Below are positions 6,948 to 13,141 of a stretch of 21,121 nt of DNA, in pieces. The number at the start of each line of letters is the position of its first letter. Within the stretch, counting starts at the first letter, position 1. Under the pieces are notes generated by a model that worked only from the letters and a program-made list of their open reading frames with translations, did no database searches and was not told the origin of the DNA. Source of the stretch: Actinomycetes bacterium (GTDB lineage Bacteria; Actinomycetota; Thermoleophilia; BMS3ABIN01). Where the stretch lies: assembly GCA_021790075.1 (NCBI GenBank), contig JAJYIN010000011.1, forward strand, positions 1 to 21,121. Reading direction: 5' to 3'. A program made the translations under genes and the position numbers.

Positions 6948-7421
6948 TCAGGAGTGGGCATAGCTGGCGCCGCGGGCCATGGTGATCACCGGCCGCGGGG
7001 AAATCTTGACCAGCTTGTTCATAATCGTGCGGCTGTCGGTCACGGCGGGGCTGAGCAGCACCATGTCGATCTTCTTCGATCTGACGAAGTTCAGGATCAC
7101 CGCGACGGTAGCCTCGAGGCCGATGTGAACCGTGGCCCCGACACCCTCGTCGTTGCATTTTTCGATGAGGTACTTCTGAATCGAAGTCGCGTCCTGGCCG
7201 TCGTTTCCGGCCAGGAACTCGCGGGCGGTCTCGTGCTCGTTGGCCTCGGCGAACGTGACCGCGGTCATCAGATCGTTGAACCTCTTGCCGGCGCCGTTGC
7301 GGCTCAGCAGCACTACCCGCAGGGTCTCTCCCAGGAGATTGGCAAGATAGGTGGCATAGGAAATGCCGTTATCTAGCGGCTCATCCCTGTAAGCGACATA
7401 TAGGATTTCCTGCTTGGACAT
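6948..7421 (-). CDS. Universal-stress-like protein with internal FAEA motif
   Basis: A 157-residue cytoplasmic alpha/beta protein. It opens with a USP-like strand (EILYVAYRDE) and helix, then carries FAEANEHETAREFL (57-70), then returns to USP-like strands (GATVHIGLEA, IDMVLLSPAV). The FAEA motif is the same as in the protein at 384..875 but sits inside the fold here rather than at its N-terminus. The full nucleotide signature of USPs is missing. The start ATG 7421 has a strong GGAGGTGA ribosome-binding site 7-8 nt upstream. It is the first gene of a five-gene operon under a sigma-54 promoter, with the TauE/SafE exporter next, separated by 37 nt. Confidence 0.8.
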   Translation of the reverse strand: MSKQEILYVAYRDEPLDNGISYATYLANLLGETLRVVLLSRNGAGKRFNDLMTAVTFAEANEHETAREFLAGNDGQDATSIQKYLIEKCNDEGVGATVHIGLEATVAVILNFVRSKKIDMVLLSPAVTDSRTIMNKLVKISPRPVITMARGASYAHS

Positions 7422-7455
7422 CTGTCTTCACCTCCTATTGTCCGGTTACAGATGC

Positions 7456-7472
7456 AGCAAGATGCGTGCCAA
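7456..7472 (-). promoter_or_regulatory. Sigma-54 (-24/-12) promoter
   Basis: The minus strand reads ATTGGCACGCATCTTGCTGC here. The -24 GG (7470-7469) and -12 GC (7458-7457) are exactly 10 nt apart. The TTGGCACGCA portion is identical to that of the promoter at 932..948. Transcription would start near 7445, about 24 nt before the stress-like gene. Confidence 0.9.
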
Positions 7473-7480
7473 TTAATGAA

Positions 7481-7500
7481 TGCCCTGCAAATCGAGGGCA
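7481..7500. promoter_or_regulatory. Inverted repeat upstream of the sigma-54 promoter
   Basis: TGCCCT and AGGGCA form 6-bp arms around 8 nt (GCAAATCG), starting 11 bp upstream of the -24 element. It could be an operator; as a terminator for the regulator gene upstream it lacks a T-run on the minus strand. Confidence 0.35.
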
Positions 7501-7513
7501 AGAGAGGAAAAAC

Positions 7514-7530
7514 TGTTGGAAAATGCAAAG
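7514..7530. promoter_or_regulatory. Probable activator (enhancer) site
   Basis: TGTTG-GAAAATG-CAAAG matches the GTTG-N7-CAA pattern of the sites at 1005..1021 and 1077..1093. Its centre is about 52 bp upstream of the -24 GG. It lies just downstream of the end of the sigma-54 activator gene at 7574. Confidence 0.5.
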
Positions 7531-7573
7531 CGGCAGGTAAAACTAGTGTTTCAAATATGGACTACCATGGACG

Positions 7574-8905
7574 CTACTCTTCCTTGAGCATCCTCCAGAG
7601 GCTGGTGCGGGAAATGTGCAGGAGGCGGGCGGCCTCAGCCTTGTTTCCGCCCAGCATCTCCACCACCGACCGGGCGTATGCCCGGTTAACCTGATCCAGG
7701 GATTTGACCGTATCGGGCTCCAGGGTCTCGATCTGGAACAGGTTCAGGGTGTGGGGCAGCGACTCCGGCGTGATGAATGGGCTTTTTTCCAGGATGATGG
7801 CCCGCTCGATGATGTTCTCCAGCTCCCGGACGTTGCCCGGGAAGCTGTAGTCCTTGAGTATCTGGAGGGATTCCTGTGTCAGGCCTTTGATCTTCTTGCC
7901 ATAGTTGGGCAGGTGCTTCTTGAGGAAGAACTTGCTCAGGGGCTCGATGTCGCTTTTCCGGTCCCTGAGGGGCGGGATGTACATCTCCATGACATTGAGC
8001 CGGTAGTAAAGGTCGCGCCGGAAGGAGCCTTCGGCGATCGCCTCGGAGATGTTGCGGTTGGTGGCGGCGATGATCCTGACGTCCACCCGGATCGGCTTGG
8101 TGCCGCCGACGCGGAAGAACTCCTTTTCCTCGATCACCTTCAGCAGCTTGGCCTGGAGGCTGGTTGACAACTCGCCTATTTCATCCAGGTAAAGGGTGCC
8201 GCTGTCCGCTATCTGCATCAGCCCCTGCTTCTGGGCGTCGGCCCCTGTGAAGGCGCCCTTTTCGTGGCCGAAGAGTTCGCTGGCAAGCAGGTCTTCCGTG
8301 AAGGTGGCGCAGTTCAGGGACAGGAACAGCCGGTCCCGGCGGGGGCTGGAATAATGGATGACCTTGGCCAGCAGGTTCTTGCCGACGCCGCTTTCCCCGG
8401 TCAGCAGCACGGTGCAGTCCGAGTCCTGGATGCTCCTGATTATGTCCAGCACTTTCTTCATACTGCGGCTGCGGGCAATGACGGAGATGTCCTTGTCCAT
8501 GTTGAGGTAGGCCTTGAGGGCGACGTTCTCTTTCTCCAGCGACTTCTGGTCCCGGACCTTGTCGACCTTGAGCATCAGCTCGTCGAGGTCGAATGGCTTG
8601 GGCAGGTAGTCGAAGGCGCCCTTCTTCATTGCCTCCACGGCTGAATTGATGCTGCCGAAGCCGGTGATGATGATGACCTCGGTCTCCGGCGATTCCTGTT
8701 TCACCCGGGAGAGCAGTTCCAGGCCGTCCATTTTGGGCATCTTGATGTCGGCGATGAGGACGTCGAAATCATCCGAGCTGATCAGGCCAAGCGCGTCGGC
8801 GCCGTTGTCGGCGCCTTCAACCTCGAAGTTCTCCTCCCGGAGGGTGTTGATGATGTGTTTCCTGGTTATTTCCTCGTCCTCGGCAACCAGCACCCGAAAA
8901 GCCAC
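7574..8905 (-). CDS. Sigma-54-dependent response regulator (AtoC/NtrC family), second copy
   Basis: A 443-residue activator: receiver 1-118 with phospho-accepting Asp53 (VLIADIKM); AAA+ domain about 138-370 with Walker A GESGVGKN (170-177; Val and Asn replace the more usual Thr and Glu), GAFTGA loop (217-222) and Walker B SGTLYLDE (235-242); Fis-type helix-turn-helix about 410-441 (NKAEAARLLHISRTSLWRML). GTG 8905 is chosen because it directly follows the kinase stop codon with GGGGAGG 6 nt upstream; a TTG at 8938 would add a run inside the kinase gene. It is the partner of the kinase at 8907..10478, and likely activates the promoter at 7456..7472, just beyond its 3' end. Confidence 0.92.
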   Translation of the reverse strand: MAFRVLVAEDEEITRKHIINTLREENFEVEGADNGADALGLISSDDFDVLIADIKMPKMDGLELLSRVKQESPETEVIIITGFGSINSAVEAMKKGAFDYLPKPFDLDELMLKVDKVRDQKSLEKENVALKAYLNMDKDISVIARSRSMKKVLDIIRSIQDSDCTVLLTGESGVGKNLLAKVIHYSSPRRDRLFLSLNCATFTEDLLASELFGHEKGAFTGADAQKQGLMQIADSGTLYLDEIGELSTSLQAKLLKVIEEKEFFRVGGTKPIRVDVRIIAATNRNISEAIAEGSFRRDLYYRLNVMEMYIPPLRDRKSDIEPLSKFFLKKHLPNYGKKIKGLTQESLQILKDYSFPGNVRELENIIERAIILEKSPFITPESLPHTLNLFQIETLEPDTVKSLDQVNRAYARSVVEMLGGNKAEAARLLHISRTSLWRMLKEE

Positions 8906-8906
8906 C

Positions 8907-10478
8907 TTATGCCTCCCCTCTTGGAAGAACGATTTCAAAAACGGTACCCATATTCTCTTCGCTGACCACTGAGATGTCGCCGCCGTGATTCCTGACGATG
9001 TTCATCACGATCGCGAGCCCGAGCCCGGCGCCCTTGTCTTTCTGGGTGAAAAACGGATCGAATATCTTCTCGCGGTCTTCCGCCGGTATTCCCTTGCCGG
9101 TGTCCGAAACATAGATCCTGACCACTTCAGTGTCGTTCCTGATCTGGGCTGCCAGCTGTCCCTCCCCGGACATCGCCGCGATGGCGTTTGCGAAGAGGTT
9201 CACGAAAACCCGTTCCAGCTGGTTGGGGTCCGCATACAGCGTAACACCTTCGCCGTCGGAATCCACGACGAAGTTTATGCCGGTGACGTCCGGGCCGGCC
9301 GCCAGCCCGTAGGCGGTTCTGATCACCCTGCGCAGATCCACGGCCTTTTTTTGCGGTTCCCGCTCCCGGGCGAATTCGAGCAGGTTGCCGACGATCCCTT
9401 TCAGGCGGGTGGTTTGCCCCACGATCTCGTCGATGATCTCTTTCCGGTCCGGTGAAACATCATCCTGGAACTGCCGCTTCAGGACCTGAGCCGAGATGTT
9501 GATGTTATTGAGCGGGTTGTTGAGCTCGTGGGCGACACCGGCCGCCAGCGTGCCGATCGCCGCCAGTTTTTTTGATTGATAGAGTTCCCGGTTTTTCTCA
9601 TCGATTTCCTCTTCCCACTGAATCAGCTGCGTGTTCATGTTGTTGAATTTCTCAACCAGGATGTCAACCTCATCCTGGTGGCCGCCTTCCGGGCGGCGGC
9701 TGGAAGGCCCGTGGGCGTAACGGGCGCCGATCTTCTCCACCGAATCGATGAGCGTTTTCAGCCGGCGGACGACACCGCCGCTGATGTAGAGCAAGGCGCC
9801 CAGGCCCAGCAGCAGGAAGAGCGGGAAGAAGATAATGATCGCGTACTGGGAGACGCGAATGCCCCTGGCGGCGCTGTCACGGGCATCGGCGTCAAGCTCT
9901 TCGGATGAGCTGAGGATATTCTCGCCGGTGTCCCGCAGCTGATTGATCTGGCCGTCCAGGCCCCTCAGCCTGGCGGCCAGGGGAGAGCCGGCAGGCAGCG
10001 AGAACCCCGTCTGGAGGAACTCAGCCACCTGCAGGGGGTGGTCGCGGGATTCGGCCTCCAGCAGCGGGACCATATTGGGATTGGGGCCGAAGACGCTCCT
10101 CGAGCTTTCGAAATCCTGGTTGATCTGGGCCAGCATGGTCTCGATGGTCCCGAACTCAGTCTGGTACTGCGCCAGCAGGTTCCTGAGGGCGTTGACCTTT
10201 TCCGGATCCTGGGAATCGATGCTGGCGGTCACGTCCTTGAGTTGCGAGAGATAGTCGCGCGTAGACGCCGATTCCTCGGCAGCCTTGTCCGGGAACAGGA
10301 AGAAGTTCTTCTCATGCCGCCGCAGCTGGAGGGATTTACTCCTGACCGTATCCGCCACCTCCAGGAAACTCATCTCGCTTCTTACCTGGATGAAATTGAC
10401 GTATTCAAACACGGAAAGAGCGGAGATGATGGCGGCGCTGAGCAAGAAGCCAAAAATTATCTTCTTTCTCAAAGACAT
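8907..10478 (-). CDS. Membrane sensor histidine kinase (NtrB/AtoS type), second copy
   Basis: A 523-residue paralogue of the kinase at 1086..2507. Membrane segment about 7-29; helical periplasmic sensor about 30-208 with RRHEKNFFL (53-61), matching RRFEKNYFL of the first kinase; second membrane segment 211-232; HAMP-like linker about 233-290; H-box GVAHELNNPLNN with His317; N-box NLFANAIAAM; G-boxes SDTGKGI and GAGLGLAIV. The sensor is about 45 residues longer than in the first copy, so the two may sense different signals. ATG 10478 lacks a ribosome-binding site but has a TACAAT box 10 nt upstream, suggesting a very short or absent leader. Only 1 nt separates its stop from the regulator's GTG. 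Confidence 0.9.
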   Translation of the reverse strand: MSLRKKIIFGFLLSAAIISALSVFEYVNFIQVRSEMSFLEVADTVRSKSLQLRRHEKNFFLFPDKAAEESASTRDYLSQLKDVTASIDSQDPEKVNALRNLLAQYQTEFGTIETMLAQINQDFESSRSVFGPNPNMVPLLEAESRDHPLQVAEFLQTGFSLPAGSPLAARLRGLDGQINQLRDTGENILSSSEELDADARDSAARGIRVSQYAIIIFFPLFLLLGLGALLYISGGVVRRLKTLIDSVEKIGARYAHGPSSRRPEGGHQDEVDILVEKFNNMNTQLIQWEEEIDEKNRELYQSKKLAAIGTLAAGVAHELNNPLNNINISAQVLKRQFQDDVSPDRKEIIDEIVGQTTRLKGIVGNLLEFAREREPQKKAVDLRRVIRTAYGLAAGPDVTGINFVVDSDGEGVTLYADPNQLERVFVNLFANAIAAMSGEGQLAAQIRNDTEVVRIYVSDTGKGIPAEDREKIFDPFFTQKDKGAGLGLAIVMNIVRNHGGDISVVSEENMGTVFEIVLPRGEA

Positions 10479-10488
10479 GTCCGGAAAT

Positions 10489-10498
10489 ATTGTATCAT
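10489..10498. promoter_or_regulatory. Overlapping divergent -10 elements in a 26-bp gap
   Basis: The minus strand has TACAAT (10494..10489) facing the kinase ATG at 10478; the plus strand has TATCAT (10493..10498) facing the antiporter ATG at 10505. The two boxes overlap. Plus-strand transcription starting 7 nt after its box would begin on the A of the ATG, that is, a leaderless mRNA. No clear -35 boxes or ribosome-binding sites are seen for either gene. Confidence 0.5.
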
Positions 10499-10504
10499 CG
10501 CGTC

Positions 10505-11725
10505 ATGGAAAACTTCGAGACTTATCTGCTAATACTGGGATTATTACTGGCGGCGGGTTCACTGCTTTCCGGGCTGGCGCACCGCAGCATCCTGTCGCTG
10601 GCAATCCTGTTCCTGGTGGCGGGCATCATCCTGGGAGACCAGGTGACCGGCGTGCTGGAGCTGGACGCCACCTCCGAGCTCGTCAAGCGGGTGACCGAGG
10701 TGACGCTGATCCTGATCCTGTTCGTGGACGGGATGGAGGTCGAGGCGGGCATGCTGCGCCGCAGCTGGCATGTCCCTCTGCGCTCTCTGCTCATCGCCAT
10801 GCCGCTCACCGCCGGGCTGATCGCCGCAGCAGGGGTGACGCTGCTCGCGCTTTCCTGGAAACAGGCGCTGCTTCTGGGAGCGCTGCTCAGCCCTACCGAC
10901 CCGGTGCTCACCTCCTCGGTTATCACCAACACCAAGATCCCCCTGCGGGTGCGTCACTCGCTCAATCTGGAATCGGGGTTCAATGACGGGCTGGCCCTGC
11001 CGGCGGTCCTCATCTTTGCCACGGCGCTGGGCGGCGCCGGGACCGCGGAAGCATGGTGGCGGTTCCTGGCCAGGGACCTGCTGACGGGCGCCTCGGTGGG
11101 CGTCGCCGGCGCCCTGATCGCTGTCTGGCTCCTGAGGCCGTTCCGCGGCCGCCTCGAGATCATCCCGCATTACCGCTCTCTGTACGCCTTCGGGGTGGCC
11201 CTGACGCTGTACGGCGCCGCCCGCTATCTGGGCGGCAACGGCTTTATCGCCGTTTTCCTGGGCGGGATAGTGATAGCGAGCCAGATGCGCGGGCAAACCG
11301 CCACGTTTGAGCGTTTCAGCCGCGACGCCAGCGAGGTCTTCAAGGCAGCCACTTTCGTCATCTTCGGCAGCCTGCTGGCGGCCGGCAGCCTGGCGGCCGA
11401 CGGTTTCCGGGGGCTGGCTCTGGCCCTGTTTGTCCTCTTCGTGGCGCGTACAGCCGCCCTGCTACCGTCGCTTTGGGGGACGAGGCTGGACTGGCCGGAA
11501 CGGCTCTTCATGGCCTGGTTCGGCCCCAAGGGGGTAGCCTGCATTGCGTACGCGCTGCTGGTGCTCGGCATGGACCTCCCCGGGGGAGAAGAAATCTTCA
11601 ACCTGGCGGCGCTGGTGGTTTTCGGCTCGATTATCCTGCACGGAGCCACCGACACGCCGCTGGCCGACTGGTTTGGCAACCGGGCGGCCTCGGAAGCGGC
11701 AGCCAGAAGGAGTAAGAGCGGCTAG
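10505..11725 (+). CDS. Na+(K+)/H+ antiporter, CPA1 family
   Basis: A 406-residue integral membrane protein with about 11-12 hydrophobic helices. It has the family core LLSPTDPVLTSS (TDP at 131-133) and, one helix later, NLESGFNDGLALP (Asn160-Asp161), the ND pair that marks electroneutral CPA1/NhaP-type exchangers. A late helix has FGPKGVACIAYALLVLG, also typical. It would exchange cytoplasmic Na+ or K+ for protons, controlling pH and sodium. ATG 10505 is preferred over the TTG at 10490; no ribosome-binding site is present and a TATCAT box stands 6 nt upstream, which favours a leaderless start. Its stop codon shares CTAG with the stop of the convergent HD-GYP gene. Confidence 0.9.
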   Translation: MENFETYLLILGLLLAAGSLLSGLAHRSILSLAILFLVAGIILGDQVTGVLELDATSELVKRVTEVTLILILFVDGMEVEAGMLRRSWHVPLRSLLIAMPLTAGLIAAAGVTLLALSWKQALLLGALLSPTDPVLTSSVITNTKIPLRVRHSLNLESGFNDGLALPAVLIFATALGGAGTAEAWWRFLARDLLTGASVGVAGALIAVWLLRPFRGRLEIIPHYRSLYAFGVALTLYGAARYLGGNGFIAVFLGGIVIASQMRGQTATFERFSRDASEVFKAATFVIFGSLLAAGSLAADGFRGLALALFVLFVARTAALLPSLWGTRLDWPERLFMAWFGPKGVACIAYALLVLGMDLPGGEEIFNLAALVVFGSIILHGATDTPLADWFGNRAASEAAARRSKSG

Positions 11726-12747
11726 GCTTCCTGGCCCACGCTGGGCGGCTGGGCGCTGCCCGCAATATCATTCCTTGCGGTTCCCGTTTCTTCCTCGATC
11801 ATGCGGACGAATTCATCTACGATGGCCGGGTCCCACTGCTTGCCTGCTTCGCGCTTCAGCGTACCCAGTGCCTGGTGCTGTGACATCGGCGGCCGGTAAG
11901 GCCGGGGGGATGTCATGGCGTCGTAGGCGTCCACGACCGAGATGACCCGGGCCTCGATGGGAATCTGGTCATGTTTCAGATGGTCGGGATAGCCCTCGCC
12001 GTCGTAGCGTTCCTGATGGTGCCGGATGATCGTCAGCAGGGTATTGGCCGACCGCAGCGGTCTGCAGATCTTCTCGCCGATGGCCGGGTGGTCCTGGACC
12101 GCGATCAGTTCACTCGACGTGAGCGGCCCCGGCTTTTGCAGAATCGTCTCACTGACGCCGATCTTGCCGATGTCGTGGAGGACGCCGGCGTTGCGGATGG
12201 CGTCCTGCTGCTCGGCTTCCAGGCCCAGGCGCTCGGCGACCCGGACCCCGTATTCGGAAACCCGCTCGGAGTGGCCCCGGGTATATGGGTCGTTGGCTTC
12301 GATGGCCAGGGCGAGGGTGTAGATGACATCGCGGGCGCTTTCCAGGTCCTCATTCAGGTGCTTGGTCCTCAGGAGCGCCTTGACCCGGATCAGCAGTTCG
12401 ATCTTCTCCACCGGTTTGGACAGGAACTCGTCGGCTCCCGCCTCGAAACCATTCACCTTGTCGTCGATTTCCTGCAGGGCTGTGAGCATCACCACCGGTA
12501 TGCGGCAGGTGTCCTCGGTGCCTTTGATCTCCCGACATACCTGGTATCCGTTCAGTCCGGGCATCATCACATCCAGGATGACGAGGTCGGGGGCGGCGCC
12601 GTCGCTGCTTATTATGTCAAGCGCCTCGTTACCGCTGTAGGCGCAGATGACATCGTAACCGGCGGCTTCGAGATAAGCCTCCAGCAGCTGAACGTTCTGG
12701 ATGCTGTCGTCGACGATCAGTATCCGGTCCCGGAAGTTAGTCGACAT
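11722..12747 (-). CDS. Response regulator with HD-GYP c-di-GMP phosphodiesterase domain (RpfG type)
   Basis: A 341-residue REC-HD-GYP protein. Receiver about 1-125 with phospho-accepting Asp59 (PDLVILDVMMPG); short linker; HD-GYP domain about 140-320 with His159, HDIGKIG (His191-Asp192), the HPAIGEKI helix, IIRHHQERYDGEGYP (GYP at 252-254) and DAYDAMTS. All metal-binding signatures are present, so it probably hydrolyses c-di-GMP under phosphorylation control. The start ATG 12747 has TGGAGG about 6 nt upstream and overlaps the receiver gene by 11 nt. It is the output end of the four-gene relay. It shares a palindromic CTAG at its stop with the antiporter gene. Confidence 0.93.
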   Translation of the reverse strand: MSTNFRDRILIVDDSIQNVQLLEAYLEAAGYDVICAYSGNEALDIISSDGAAPDLVILDVMMPGLNGYQVCREIKGTEDTCRIPVVMLTALQEIDDKVNGFEAGADEFLSKPVEKIELLIRVKALLRTKHLNEDLESARDVIYTLALAIEANDPYTRGHSERVSEYGVRVAERLGLEAEQQDAIRNAGVLHDIGKIGVSETILQKPGPLTSSELIAVQDHPAIGEKICRPLRSANTLLTIIRHHQERYDGEGYPDHLKHDQIPIEARVISVVDAYDAMTSPRPYRPPMSQHQALGTLKREAGKQWDPAIVDEFVRMIEEETGTARNDIAGSAQPPSVGQEA

Positions 12748-13120
12748 GCCGGTCCTCCAGGTAGGAAGCTATCAGCTTGACAAAGTCACGGGTATTTATC
12801 GGCTTGGCGATATAACCGCTGCAGCCCGCCTCGCGCACCCGCTCCTCATCGCCCCGCATCGCATGGGCTGTGAGGGCGACGATCTTGAGGTCGCGGGTCG
12901 CCGGGTCATTCTTCAGCAGGCGGGTGACCTCGAGCCCGTCCATCTCCGGCAGCTGGATATCCATCAGGATCAGCTCCGGCATCCGCTCCCGGGCAAGCTC
13001 GAGAGCCTGGCGGCCTTCAGCGGCCTGGATGACCCGGTAACCCTGAGCCTCCAGGATATCGCTGACCAGTTCCAGGTTCATGGGGTTGTCTTCCACTACC
13101 AGAATTGTTTTATCTGTCAT
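12737..13120 (-). CDS. Single-domain response regulator (receiver only, DivK/CheY type)
   Basis: A 127-residue receiver with nothing attached. It has the acidic pair EDN (10-12), phospho-accepting Asp54 (LILMDIQLPEMDG), Thr in VALTAHAM and Lys in IAKPIN. Such proteins relay phosphate or bind partner proteins allosterically. It sits between the hybrid kinase (21-nt gap) and the REC-HD-GYP gene (11-nt overlap), so it could be an intermediate or a phosphate sink in this relay. The TARDLKIVALTAHAMRG-like segment and wording GCSGYIAKPI are typical of receivers that accompany hybrid kinases. Confidence 0.92.
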   Translation of the reverse strand: MTDKTILVVEDNPMNLELVSDILEAQGYRVIQAAEGRQALELARERMPELILMDIQLPEMDGLEVTRLLKNDPATRDLKIVALTAHAMRGDEERVREAGCSGYIAKPINTRDFVKLIASYLEDRHVD

Positions 13121-13141
13121 GATTCCTGCAAACCCTTATGT

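Noticed and set aside
6941..6950. Perfect palindrome TGATTAATCA over the stop codon of the FAEA-motif gene.
   Set aside because: It is short, AT-rich and isolated within the operon; no function can be argued.
7200..7500. Search for CRISPR repeats, tRNA and rRNA genes across the window.
   Set aside because: No regularly spaced repeats and no tRNA or rRNA features were recognised; the repeats present are the elements listed above.
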